Shown: in pieces, positions 51,988 to 60,641 of the stretch
Position numbering within the stretch: the first letter of the stretch is position 1
Layout of the letters: each line of letters starts with the position of its first letter
Assembly (NCBI GenBank): GCA_030524105.1
Contig: JAUNHE010000003.1
Coordinates: 124,001 to 188,000 of the forward strand
Direction of reading: 5' to 3'
Origin: Rothia sp. (in: high G+C Gram-positive bacteria)
GTDB lineage: Bacteria; Actinomycetota; Actinomycetes; Actinomycetales; Micrococcaceae
Length of the DNA: 64,000 nt
The notes under the pieces: generated by a model
Database searches by the model: none
The model's input: only the letters and a program-made list of their open reading frames with translations
What the model was told of the DNA's origin: nothing
Translations under genes and position numbers: made by a program

Positions 51988-53262
51988 CTAGAGGCCAAAA
52001 AAGCGGGAGAAGAAACCCTTCTTCTCTTTTTCTTGTGCTTTTTCCTGGCTGGCAGCCTGCTGCCTGTCCTGCTCTTCAGCTAGCAGATCGGGGGCAGAAC
52101 CGGCAACCCGGAAAGCAGCTGGCTCTGGATCCTGCTGCTGCTCTTGCGGCTGCGCTGGCCCATCGGCAATATGATCTGGGTCAATAGCAGAGGTTGTCAC
52201 CCGGCCAAATTCGGCGTCCTCCTGAGGATCCTGGTTAAAGGGCTGGTCCGAATCGGGGTAGACTCGCTCCGTAGAAACAACTCCAGCAACCTCACCGGAT
52301 TCTTGTAAGTCTGGCTTGGCTGGAACCTGCTGATCTAGGGGAGCAGGGCTGTCTTCAACAAAGTCCGGCAGCTGCTGCTCTGCTACTGTACTAGCCTGGC
52401 TCTGTTCTTCAGCACTGACCGGCTCAGGGGCAGCCTGCTGCAGGTCAGCATCCCGGTCTGCCTGCTGTCGTAAGGTGTCTTGGTAGGCAGCTTCGTCGGC
52501 GGCAATACGCTCCACCTCGCTGCGCTCGCTGGCAAACTTTTCTCGCACTGCCAGGGCCCGCTGTGCACAGCGGTTAAGCTCTTGGGAGTCAACTTCGGGC
52601 TGGGCAGCCTCAATACCGGATATTTTGCCTTGGTCAAACCAGAGCCGCAGGGCGCCGTCTGTTGCTGTAATGACGGCCGTGGCGTCAGTATCCCAGCTGA
52701 TGTGGGCTCCGCGTAGGCGGGCATAAGACTCTACCGCCCGTTGCTGGTTAACAATAATATTGTTCTTTAAAGACTCGGCCATGACCCTGCCCATACGGTT
52801 AACTGTAGGGGCCTCTAACTCTAAAGCTTCGCCCTCAACCAGAATCCAGGCCCGTACCCCCGCACCGGCAGCTACCGGATAGTGAGCATAAATGCCCGTC
52901 ATTGCTTTACTGGCCAGAGTGAGCCGCCGGGCCAGCCCTTCCGAGAGGATGAGTTCATCGCTGGTTAGCTCAGGAACACCCGCTTGAGCACCAGCTTCAC
53001 GGGCTTGAATAGCGGCTGATACCACGGAGTCGGGGAAGTGGCCAAGCTCTTGCCAGGACCAGATCCAGGATCCGCGGTTCTTTGACTCTGTGCCCAGCAG
53101 GTAGGGAGTCAAAGAAACGGAGCTATCAGACTGCAAGGTAAAGGACGGGGCCGAAAAGTCTACAGACCACTCGGAGTTACCGCTTAGTTCAGCAAGACGT
53201 GCCTGATACTCTGTGGAAATAAAGATCGATTCGTCAATCAGATCCTGAAATGATTTAGTCAT
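51988..53262 (-). CDS. DUF6882-like protein with acidic tail
   Basis: 424 residues from ATG 53262. The N-terminal ~230 residues contain FQDLIDESIFISTEYQARLA, WSVDFSAPSFTL, LLGTESKNRGSWIWSWQ, resembling the DUF6882 family as I remember it. The last ~170 residues are low-complexity, acidic and Q-rich, ending KEKKGFFSRFFGL, an amphipathic aromatic/basic patch. A TAGCCT hexamer ends seven bases before the ATG (leaderless option); longer in-frame starts give implausible Cys-rich sequence. It is divergent from an SseB-like gene. Function is unknown. Confidence 0.65.
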   Translation of the reverse strand: MTKSFQDLIDESIFISTEYQARLAELSGNSEWSVDFSAPSFTLQSDSSVSLTPYLLGTESKNRGSWIWSWQELGHFPDSVVSAAIQAREAGAQAGVPELTSDELILSEGLARRLTLASKAMTGIYAHYPVAAGAGVRAWILVEGEALELEAPTVNRMGRVMAESLKNNIIVNQQRAVESYARLRGAHISWDTDATAVITATDGALRLWFDQGKISGIEAAQPEVDSQELNRCAQRALAVREKFASERSEVERIAADEAAYQDTLRQQADRDADLQQAAPEPVSAEEQSQASTVAEQQLPDFVEDSPAPLDQQVPAKPDLQESGEVAGVVSTERVYPDSDQPFNQDPQEDAEFGRVTTSAIDPDHIADGPAQPQEQQQDPEPAAFRVAGSAPDLLAEEQDRQQAASQEKAQEKEKKGFFSRFFGL

Positions 53263-53430
53263 GCTGTTAAGGCTAGCAACCTTTGAGCTTGCAGTCCGGC
53301 TCATTTTCAGCAAAATGCAGATGCCGTGCAGGCAAGAAAGTCTACAGTTTACTGCTAACCCCTGGCATGCAACCATATAAGTGGGGCAAGAAAGCTGGGT
53401 TATGAGCTCAGCCCCCGGGCCTTATTGCAA

Positions 53431-53436
53431 TATAAT
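53431..53436 (+). promoter_or_regulatory. Consensus -10 box TATAAT in the divergent region
   Basis: TATAAT at 53431-53436 lies in the 244-bp gap between the DUF6882-like and SseB-like genes, 71 bp before the latter. No clear -35 hexamer stands at 16-18 bp, so it may need an activator. The gap holds no other recognised element. Confidence 0.4.
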
Positions 53437-53506
53437 GTATTATTCAATCTTCCTTACGCACCGCTATGGTTGGCGTCGAAGTGATTTTCATACTCAGGAA
53501 AGATAA

Positions 53507-54832
53507 ATGACTCAGAGTCCTCGATTCGTCCCCGCTGCGCGGCCGGTAAAAATCCAAGAAGCACTCCGTAACATCGGGGGCTGGCTGCTCGACACCGTTA
53601 AGGCAGAACCAGGCTGGAATGAGCTTGCCTTAGACATCAAGCCTTTGAGTAACGCGGTTTTTGTGCGTATTGTCGAAAGGCGCGGCGATCAAGAATTTGT
53701 TGGAAGCGTTGGCCCCCTTAAACAAGACTCCAGTGTCATCCTTGATATTGAAAACCTACAGCACGCCACCTACGACGAAGAGGAAGGGACCTGGTTTACT
53801 GCCACCGTTGTGATTGCGGCAACGCAATGGCCGGATCCCCAGTATCAGATTGGAGCCTCCTACAATCGGCAGGAAGAACCGCAGGACTGGGAAGGTGAAG
53901 GCAGGTTAACTGCCCGTGAGCTCAGGGATCACTTTGAAGAATTTCCCCGGGCACAGGAGCAGATACCTGACTGGGCCCGTACCCGCCTGGGTGGACGGCG
54001 TGGGCCAGAGCCGGATGCCGATGAGCAAGAATACGAAGTACCTAACCAATACCTGACGACAGCCTTAGAAGAAATCACCCCGGGAGTCCGTGAGGACCTC
54101 GGTGTTGTTAACGTCCTCCGGGCATCCTTAGGTGGGGACCTGCTGCTTGATATTTCAAACTCCACCCTGATTGCCGATGGAGACCAGCCGATTGGCCCCC
54201 AATCTACCATCCGCTATAAGGTGCTGCGTCTGCGCAATGGCATGCGGGCTCTGTGCGCCTTCTCCAGCTCCCAGTACGCCTACCAGGCTTACAGGGCAGA
54301 AAATGGCGACCAGGATGAGCCTACCCTGCTGCGGGAAATAGCTCTTAAGGTCTACATGGATTTTATGAGCGACGAGAGCTGCGAACTCGTTGTGATTGAC
54401 CCCGGCACTCCCCAGGAGACCTTTATTGAAAAACCGCAGGTGAGTTGGGTACTTTCCACCCCCCACAATGACGGCGCTAAACGCGCTCTGATGGCGGGTA
54501 ATATGCAGCAGCTACTAGCTTCGCTGGTGGCTCCTAGCGCTTTCCTGCTCATGGGAGTTAGACCCGGGACAGATACCCCCTTATTTGTTCCCTCCCAGGA
54601 CGATAAGAGCGAGCCGGATACCATGCTGGTCTTTACTTCTGCTGCAGAAATTGCTTCGGTGGATCCGGGCCTAGAGGTTCGTTCTGCCCCTGCTCTAGAC
54701 GTACTCAAATTTGCCAACCAGCTGGGGGCGGTGAGCGTCCGTATTAACGCTTCGAATCCTTCGGCAACCCTGCCTATTCAGCAAATTAGGGAACTGATCG
54801 CCATCGTAGAAGCCTCCCAGCAGAACGGCTAA
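53507..54832 (+). CDS. SseB-domain protein, two-part
   Basis: 441 residues. The N-terminal ~150 residues (GGWLLDTVKAEPGWNELALD, VFVRIVERRGDQEFVG) resemble a YezG/immunity-type fold. The C-terminal ~270 residues contain repeats of the SseB pattern: TALEEITPGVRED...LRNGMRALCAFSSSQYAYQA and LLASLVAPSAFLLMGV...TMLVFTSAAEIASVDP. SseB domains occur in actinobacterial proteins of unknown role and in some type III/VII-associated proteins. ATG 53507 is preceded by AGGAAAG. The domain calls are from pattern memory only. Function is unknown; a partner relation with the divergent gene is possible. Confidence 0.6.
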   Translation: MTQSPRFVPAARPVKIQEALRNIGGWLLDTVKAEPGWNELALDIKPLSNAVFVRIVERRGDQEFVGSVGPLKQDSSVILDIENLQHATYDEEEGTWFTATVVIAATQWPDPQYQIGASYNRQEEPQDWEGEGRLTARELRDHFEEFPRAQEQIPDWARTRLGGRRGPEPDADEQEYEVPNQYLTTALEEITPGVREDLGVVNVLRASLGGDLLLDISNSTLIADGDQPIGPQSTIRYKVLRLRNGMRALCAFSSSQYAYQAYRAENGDQDEPTLLREIALKVYMDFMSDESCELVVIDPGTPQETFIEKPQVSWVLSTPHNDGAKRALMAGNMQQLLASLVAPSAFLLMGVRPGTDTPLFVPSQDDKSEPDTMLVFTSAAEIASVDPGLEVRSAPALDVLKFANQLGAVSVRINASNPSATLPIQQIRELIAIVEASQQNG

Positions 54833-54865
54833 ACCCTACAAGAGGTCTTGATCCTTGAATAGCCC

Positions 54866-54900
54866 AGAGGGCCGGCAGTAGCAACTACTGCCGGCCCTCT
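54866..54900. terminator. Perfect 16-bp hairpin between the SseB gene and katA
   Basis: AGAGGGCCGGCAGTAG (54866-54881) and CTACTGCCGGCCCTCT (54885-54900) form a perfect stem with a CAA loop, placed between two convergent genes. There is no T-run, but the stem is very stable. A bidirectional terminator is the likely role. Confidence 0.75.
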
Positions 54901-54945
54901 GGTTGGGTAAAAACCCTTAAGAAGGCTTGTCTACCAGGAACTATT

Positions 54946-56421
54946 TTAGTTGGCTTCCGCTAGCGCCTGGCGCACTCGAGCCCCTAGTTCCTCATGAACA
55001 GAATCCCAGTATTTAAGGGCACGCTCACGGATTTCATCCGAAACAACGGCCCCCACGTGGCCGGCAATGTTAGAAACAAGGCGGGCACGCTGCTCATCGT
55101 CCATGGTTTCAGCATAGAGGGTGCGAGCCTGACCAAAATCGTCGTCCTCTGCATGCAGAGTGTAGGCTGCCCGCACTAATTCGCCGTCAGCTTCCCAGGA
55201 TCCTTCGCCGGCCCGCTCAGCATCAGCGTGGGGGCCACCCAAGCTGTTGGGAGCATAGGTGGGGGTGTGCGGATCGTTAAAGTTGTAGCGCATGGCACCG
55301 TCGATGCTGTAATTGTTAACGGGAGCATTTTTAGCCTGGTTAACGGGGAGCTGGGCAAAGTTTGTGCCAACCCGGTAGCGGTGTGCGTCAGGGTAAGAGA
55401 AGATTCGTCCCATGAGCATCTTGTCGGGGGAAGCGGCAATACCGGGCACAAAGTTTGAGGGTGAGAAGGCAGCCTGCTCCACCTCAGCAAAGAAATTATT
55501 GGGGTTTTCGTTGAGGACCATCTTACCCACCTTGATCAGCGGGTAGTCAGCATGAGGCCAGACCTTGGTTAGATCAAAAGGATTAAAACGGTAGGTCTTG
55601 GCGTCTTCGTAGGGCATAACCTGCACGTATAGGGTCCAGCTGGGGAAGTCACCCTCGGCAATGGCCCGGTGGAGGTCTTCACGATGGACATCGGCATTTT
55701 CACCGGCTAGGCGATCAGCCTCTTCCTGAGTGAGATAGTCAATGCCCTGGTCAGTCTTGAAGTGGTACTTGATCCAAAAACGCTGGCCCTCCTTGTTGAT
55801 CCACTGGTAGGTGTGGGATCCAAAACCATCCATGTTCCGGAAGGTCTTGGGCAGGCCACGATCACCCATCAGCCAGGTGACCTGGTGTGCAGATTCGGTG
55901 CGCAGGCTCCAGAAATCCCATTGCATGTCGTGGGAGCGCAGACCGGTCTGGGGGTTACGTTTCTGCGAGTGGATAAAGTCCGGGAACTTAATGGTGTCGC
56001 GAATAAAGAAGATAGGGGTGTTGTTCCCTACCAGATCGTAGTTGCCTTCGGTGGTGTAAAACTTGATGGCAAAGCCACGTGGGTCGCGCCAGGTGTCGGG
56101 GGAACCTTGTTCACCGGCAACGGTTGAAAAACGGATAGCAAGATCGGTCTTTACCCCGGGCTGAAAGAGGGCTGCCTTGGTATAGGCGGAGACATCCTCC
56201 GTTGTCTCAAAGTAGCCAAAAGCACCGGTACCCTTGGCGTGCACTACGCGTTCGGGAACACGCTCGCGGTTAAACTGGGCTAGCTTCTCGACGGTGTAGG
56301 CGTCGTGTAGAACAATAGGGCCGTCGGGGCCAACGGTGAGTGAGTCGTTATCGGACGCCACTGGAGCACCGCTGGTAGTGGTAGTAAAACTACCGGGTTT
56401 GATCGGTTGATGAGCAACCAT
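54946..56421 (-). CDS. katA: Heme catalase (monofunctional)
   Basis: 491 residues, clade of small-subunit catalases. Catalytic His61 is in [11 protein letters not shown], Asn134 in [14 protein letters not shown], and the proximal heme tyrosine in [17 protein letters not shown] 56421 has AGGAG a few bases upstream. It degrades hydrogen peroxide. It lies directly downstream of a fur-family gene on the same strand, an order typical of FurA-controlled peroxidases in Actinobacteria. Confidence 0.97.
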   Translation of the reverse strand: MVAHQPIKPGSFTTTTSGAPVASDNDSLTVGPDGPIVLHDAYTVEKLAQFNRERVPERVVHAKGTGAFGYFETTEDVSAYTKAALFQPGVKTDLAIRFSTVAGEQGSPDTWRDPRGFAIKFYTTEGNYDLVGNNTPIFFIRDTIKFPDFIHSQKRNPQTGLRSHDMQWDFWSLRTESAHQVTWLMGDRGLPKTFRNMDGFGSHTYQWINKEGQRFWIKYHFKTDQGIDYLTQEEADRLAGENADVHREDLHRAIAEGDFPSWTLYVQVMPYEDAKTYRFNPFDLTKVWPHADYPLIKVGKMVLNENPNNFFAEVEQAAFSPSNFVPGIAASPDKMLMGRIFSYPDAHRYRVGTNFAQLPVNQAKNAPVNNYSIDGAMRYNFNDPHTPTYAPNSLGGPHADAERAGEGSWEADGELVRAAYTLHAEDDDFGQARTLYAETMDDEQRARLVSNIAGHVGAVVSDEIRERALKYWDSVHEELGARVRQALAEAN

Positions 56422-56448
56422 AATTCATCTCCTGTTCGGTGTGATGGT

Positions 56449-56464
56449 GTAGCTAATAAGCTAC
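56449..56464. promoter_or_regulatory. Palindrome in the fur-katA gap
   Basis: GTAGCT-AATA-AGCTAC lies 28-43 bp before the katA start. Perfect 6-bp arms. It does not resemble the usual Fur or PerR box and may be an operator or an RNA hairpin in the katA leader. Confidence 0.35.
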
Positions 56465-56561
56465 GGTTCTTGCCAGCTGAGCCCGGCTTAGCTGAGCCCA
56501 GGGGCAAAATCTGTGGGGATATTCAGTTAGGAAGGGTAGTGGCCTGTAGGAGCTGGCTCTC

Positions 56562-57062
56562 TTACTTTTCTGCAGCAAATTCCTTACTCTGCGCTGCTGC
56601 CAGCTCGGCCTCTTGGTGGGTTTGACAATCGGTGCAGATACCCTGGTAGAGCACGTCTGCAGCCAGTAGAGCCATACCGTGCAGCTGGCTGGGGTGTAGG
56701 CAGGGGGCCTTCCCCTGGGGGCAGTCCACATCTTCGATCTTGCCGCAGCGGACACAATAGGCGTGGTGATGATTGTCTTCTGGCTGGCTCTCGTACCGGG
56801 CTGGGCTGGAAGGGGACCCAAAACGACGGAGCATGCCAATACTTACCAGGTCCGTGAGGACAACATAAACTGACTGGACCGTAATGGTGGGAATTTCTTG
56901 GCGCACGGCAGTTGCAATGGTTTCAGCGGTGGAGTGGGGGTTAGCCTGAACAGCGTTGAGAACAGCCAGGCGCTGTTTGGTGACCCTTCGGCCTTGGTTG
57001 CGTAGGGTCTTGATCCAGTTTTCTTTAAGTTCTGGCGGCCCTTCGTAGCTGTGCTGGCTCAT
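56562..57062 (-). CDS. fur: Fur-family metalloregulator (FurA/PerR-like)
   Basis: 166 residues. A winged-helix region (LRNQGRRVTKQRLAVLNAVQANPHSTAETIA, TITVQSVYVVLTDLVSIGMLRRFG) is followed by the metal/dimer domain with DNHHHAYCVRCGKIEDVDCPQG and a CxxC near the end (GICTDCQ). The HHHAYC and paired cysteines fit a structural zinc site plus a regulatory site. Because katA follows on the same strand, it most probably represses katA in response to iron or peroxide. ATG 57062 with GGAGG. Confidence 0.9.
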   Translation of the reverse strand: MSQHSYEGPPELKENWIKTLRNQGRRVTKQRLAVLNAVQANPHSTAETIATAVRQEIPTITVQSVYVVLTDLVSIGMLRRFGSPSSPARYESQPEDNHHHAYCVRCGKIEDVDCPQGKAPCLHPSQLHGMALLAADVLYQGICTDCQTHQEAELAAAQSKEFAAEK

Positions 57063-57103
57063 GCCACCTCCTGTCTTGCTCTCGGATTTGACCTGCTCAT
57101 AGC

Positions 57104-57126
57104 TTATTTTGATTTACTCAGAATAA
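57104..57126. promoter_or_regulatory. Fur-box-like inverted repeat upstream of fur
   Basis: TTATTTTGA-TTTAC-TCAGAATAA is a 9-5-9 inverted repeat with a single mismatch, 42-64 bp before the fur start. The AT-rich symmetry fits Fur/PerR operators and suggests autoregulation of fur-katA. Confidence 0.5.
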
Positions 57127-57791
57127 CAAGCCCCAGTTCTGCTGGAGGAGCTGGGGTAGGCCCGGGTTGCAAAAATTTTTTAAAACTTTCCATTTTTGCG
57201 TCATAATCTGGCTCTGACCTTCTCTTTAATGGTGAGCACCTGTGAGTGCTGCTTATCTGCAAGGGCTGCTAGCTTACCACCCAGGAATGCTCCTGATCGC
57301 ACCGGTGGTTGGGGCTAGTTTGATGAAGTATTGTTGCTTTTTCTTTGCAGATTTTGCGTAATAAAGGAGTTAAATAAATAGGGTATTTAACTTCAAAGGT
57401 AAAGAAATAGGGAATAAGGTTCTAGCGAGCTAAGGCTGTTGCTCTGCTTCAAGAGCTGATGTGGAATAGGGTGTGCTTTCGCAGGCATAATTCTTAGGGG
57501 GTTACCACATTACTGGCCTCTCACTAGGGAGGGGTCTGCCAGTCCGTTGGAACTTGGGGGGTTCGCAAGGCCTATAGTATAAAAGCGGGGCTCATTAATG
57601 TAAATAGTTAATGGGCCCCGCCTTAGTTAAGCTCTGCACTAAAGACGGATTTCATTTTATGATGTATATTGATAGGTATATAAGATAGTTTAAAACTTTC
57701 TATTGAAAATTTTATTTACCGTACAAGATATTATCAATGTTTTATCAGGTTGACGCAGGTTCGCCCTGCCCGAAATTCAGGAAAATCCGTC
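57127..57791. other. Long gap between fur and the sigma-fusion gene
   Basis: About 660 bp with no recognisable gene. It contains a CCCCAG/CTGGGG hairpin (57131-57156), an AT-rich 8-7-8 palindrome GTTAAATA/TATTTAAC (57369-57391), a nested CTGGC/GCCAG stem near 57508-57534, a TATAGT/TATAAAA promoter-like tract (57574-57584) and the strong hairpin at 57585-57621. The dense structure suggests long leaders or a small RNA. Confidence 0.45.
57585..57621 (-). terminator. Strong hairpin, terminator in minus-strand orientation
   Basis: GCGGGGCTCATTAA (57585-57598) and TTAATGGGCCCCGC (57608-57621) form a 14-bp stem with one G-U pair. Read on the minus strand it is followed by TTTTATA, as in a Rho-independent terminator. 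In the plus direction it lies immediately after a -10-like TATAGTATAAAA, so it could instead form the 5' end of the sigma-gene transcript. Confidence 0.6.
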
Positions 57792-59711
57792 ATGCAAACG
57801 CAACATACGCTGACAGGTTCCGATCGAACCGATGAAGCTCTGCTGCAGGCAGTGCGAGAAGGTAATCTTGAATCATTTGGCGATCTTTACGAACGCTACT
57901 ATCCCAGGGCTAGGGCCATTGCAGCAGGACACACTGGAGATCAAGATCGCCTGGACGACATGGTCTCGGAAGCCTTTGCCCGAATTCTCCAGGCCCTTAA
58001 AAACGGTAAGGGACCACGTTCTTATATGGGGGCCTACCTGGCAACTACGATTGCTCACCTGGCCGGTGAGTACGGCATGCTGGCAGAACGGGAAATTCCT
58101 AGCCAAGCCGACCATATGGAATCAATGGAGTCTTTGGATGAGACCGTCCTGAAGCTTCACGGCTCGGCAGAAGCGATCACTGCTTTTACCTCCCTTCCTG
58201 AGCGTTGGCAAAAAGTTTTATGGCTAACGGAGATTGAAGCAAAAAAACCCCGTGAAGTTGCGGCGGATATGAATCTCACGGCCAATGCTGTTTCGGCGCT
58301 TGCGGTGCGGGCACGCGAAAGTCTTAAAGAAGGATTTTTAAGGGCTCACCAGAGTTCACCGGCCACGGCTGACTGTGACCGTTATCATGCTTATATTAGC
58401 CCTTATGTGCGGGGGTCTCTGAGTGCAAAACGGGCCCAGGCTCTTCAGGCCCATATGGAAGATTGCCGCTACTGCACCACCGACTATTTGTCCCTGGCGG
58501 GCATTAATAAATCTATGCGCAGCTGGATTTTTCCGGTTTTGGCTGGGTTAACGGTCTTTAGTACCGATGGCGCTGCCCTCCTGTCTCCAGCGAGCCTTGC
58601 TGCCGCCGGGCTAGGTACGGCTTCTGTTGCTGCGGGAGCTTCCTCGCAGGCTGCCGCTGGAACGGGCTTTAGCTTGTTTTCCCCCAAAAGCTGGGGCGGA
58701 GCCAGTAAGGTGATGGCTGGCGCTGCGGCGGCAACAACCGCTGCGGTGGCGGTTGCCGGCGGAGTGTTCTTTACAGATGCCCAACGCGAACGCACCTCTG
58801 TTTCGGACAAGCAGGAGCAAAGCTCGGTCACGGAGCAGGTCCAGGATAAAAAAACGTCGGCCAGCTCGGCCCCTCAGCAGACACCCTCCCAAGCTTTGGG
58901 GGCGGAATACAATAAATTTACCGATACCACCTGGATGAATGAACAGGCAGCCCTGGCCGGTATTGCTAGTCCGTCAAGCTCAGCAGAGGACCAACAGCCT
59001 GGGCAGGATATTCCCTTGGCTAGCTCACCAACTCCAGGGGCCGCTACTAGTTCTTTGGCAGAGGCCAGCGCCACCTCGACCGATGCTGTACTGCTTGACC
59101 CTACCGGAGCGGCCAGCCCCTCTCATCTTATGGTGGGTGAAATGGACCCTAGTCCCTTAATAAATCGGACTGACCCTGCCGATGGTTCAGGTCAAACTAG
59201 TAGCCAGGAGGCCGCTGCCGAGCCCGTCCAGTCCCTGGTCTCTACCGAGTTCAGGTCTGTTGAGCCCAGCCAACCTTCCCCAACAAGTCAACCTAGTCGG
59301 GGAGCTGAACCTAGCCAAACCCTTAGTCCTAGCCCATCGACTCAGCCCAGCCCGAGCCTTAGTCCTAGCTCGTCAGAGGCCCAGCCAAGGATGACGCAAC
59401 CAGCAGCTAGCCCAGAGCCCAGCCAGTCAGCTCCCCAGCAGGCTGACCCGGTCAAAGTTCCTGGCTGGTATGGCTCACAAACTTTTATGGACTGGCTAGC
59501 CAGCATCCCCTGGAATGATTTTGGCCGCCCCAGCTCGGAGGTGGCCAGCAATAGACTGTGCTGGATTAGCTACTACAGCGCAGACGGACGCTACCAAGAA
59601 TTAGCCTCCTACTACCTTCCGGCGGTGTTTTTAGATTCACCCTACACCCGATATACTTTGGCAGGAATCATGGGGTGGCAGCAGGCCATCAGTATCCAGT
59701 GCCAGCAGTAA
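57792..59711 (+). CDS. ECF sigma factor fused to zinc-finger anti-sigma-like region, membrane segments and extracellular tail
   Basis: 639 residues from ATG 57792 (AGGA nine bases upstream). Residues 14-72 are sigma-2 (LLQAVREGNLESFGDLYERYYPRARAIA, DDMVSEAFARIL). Residues 130-186 are sigma-4 (LPERWQKVLWLTEIEAKKPREVA). Residues 195-230 carry a ZAS-like zinc motif with H221-x3-C225-x2-C228 (QAHMEDCRYC). Hydrophobic segments follow (WIFPVLAGLTVFSTDGAALL; VMAGAAAATTAAVAVAGGVFF), then a ~230-residue Ser/Pro/Thr-rich stretch and a compact Trp/Tyr-rich C-terminal region (GWYGSQTFMDWLASIPW...TLAGIMGWQQA). Such fusions are known in actinobacterial ECF groups. htpX starts ten bases after the stop. Membrane tethering and signal-dependent release are inference. 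Confidence 0.85.
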   Translation: MQTQHTLTGSDRTDEALLQAVREGNLESFGDLYERYYPRARAIAAGHTGDQDRLDDMVSEAFARILQALKNGKGPRSYMGAYLATTIAHLAGEYGMLAEREIPSQADHMESMESLDETVLKLHGSAEAITAFTSLPERWQKVLWLTEIEAKKPREVAADMNLTANAVSALAVRARESLKEGFLRAHQSSPATADCDRYHAYISPYVRGSLSAKRAQALQAHMEDCRYCTTDYLSLAGINKSMRSWIFPVLAGLTVFSTDGAALLSPASLAAAGLGTASVAAGASSQAAAGTGFSLFSPKSWGGASKVMAGAAAATTAAVAVAGGVFFTDAQRERTSVSDKQEQSSVTEQVQDKKTSASSAPQQTPSQALGAEYNKFTDTTWMNEQAALAGIASPSSSAEDQQPGQDIPLASSPTPGAATSSLAEASATSTDAVLLDPTGAASPSHLMVGEMDPSPLINRTDPADGSGQTSSQEAAAEPVQSLVSTEFRSVEPSQPSPTSQPSRGAEPSQTLSPSPSTQPSPSLSPSSSEAQPRMTQPAASPEPSQSAPQQADPVKVPGWYGSQTFMDWLASIPWNDFGRPSSEVASNRLCWISYYSADGRYQELASYYLPAVFLDSPYTRYTLAGIMGWQQAISIQCQQ

Positions 59712-59721
59712 AGGATAAAAT

Positions 59722-60615
59722 ATGCACAGCCATCATAATGGGCTAAAAACTGCTCTGCTTATGGGGTCCATGCTAGGCTTTTTGGCAATTGTTGGGGCTC
59801 TTATAGCAGGCATGACCGGTAAGAGCTTTTTTATTTGGCTCTTTGCCTTATTTGGAGTCGCTACGGTAGCCTACACCTACTGGAATTCAGATAAGCTGGC
59901 CATTCGCTCCATGAATGCCTATCCTGTCACCGCTCAGGAGGTCCCGGGCCTCTACCGGATTGTTGAGGAACTATCCCAAAAGGCCGGCCAGCCTATGCCC
60001 CGCCTCTATGTTGCTCCCACTTTAACTCCTAACGCTTTTGCCACGGGGCGTAACCCCCAGCATGCGGCTGTCTGCTGTACGGAAGGTATTTTGCAGCTTC
60101 TGGATGAGAGGCAAATGCGGGCAGTGCTTGGCCATGAGCTCATGCACGTCTACAATCGAGACATTCTTATTGGCTCTATAGCTGCGGCGATAGCCTCAAT
60201 CATCACTTCTCTTGCGCAGTATCTCAGTTTTGCTGGAATCTTTGGCGGAAACCGTAACAATGGAGCCGGCAATATTCTTGGGACTGTTCTGCTGGCCTTT
60301 CTAGCACCCCTGGCGGCTTCACTGGTGCAGATGGCTATCAGCCGAACCAGAGAATTTGATGCAGATCAAGACGGAGCTGAGCTAACCCAGGACCCGCTGG
60401 CCCTGGCTTCTGCCCTAGCAGCCTTAGACGCCGGAATTGACAGTAGACCTCTGGTAACGGAGGATCAGCGGGTGGCTTCCACGGCTTCTATGATGATCGC
60501 CAATCCTTTTGGCAGACTAAAGCTAGACCGGGTTAACCTTTTTGCCACTCACCCACCCATGCAGGAGCGGATTGCCCGGCTTAAAAAGCAGGCAGAGCGC
60601 CTGGGACAGCTTTAG
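59722..60615 (+). CDS. htpX: HtpX zinc membrane metalloprotease
   Basis: An M48-family membrane protease of 297 residues. Two N-terminal helices are followed by the zinc motif HELMH (138-142), helices at about 150-175 and 190-205, and the third ligand in SRTREFDADQDGA. It cleaves misfolded membrane proteins facing the cytoplasm. AAGGA lies six bases before ATG 59722. It is ten bases downstream of the sigma-fusion gene and almost certainly shares its transcript, which makes it a candidate for processing that protein. Confidence 0.93.
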   Translation: MHSHHNGLKTALLMGSMLGFLAIVGALIAGMTGKSFFIWLFALFGVATVAYTYWNSDKLAIRSMNAYPVTAQEVPGLYRIVEELSQKAGQPMPRLYVAPTLTPNAFATGRNPQHAAVCCTEGILQLLDERQMRAVLGHELMHVYNRDILIGSIAAAIASIITSLAQYLSFAGIFGGNRNNGAGNILGTVLLAFLAPLAASLVQMAISRTREFDADQDGAELTQDPLALASALAALDAGIDSRPLVTEDQRVASTASMMIANPFGRLKLDRVNLFATHPPMQERIARLKKQAERLGQL

Positions 60616-60641
60616 TTCTGCTGGTTTTCTGTGGAGCTGCT

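Noticed and set aside
51868-52083. 71-codon plus-strand frame after the NSS operon
   Set aside because: It runs through the strong terminator and overlaps the end of the convergent DUF6882-like gene; it is a shadow frame.
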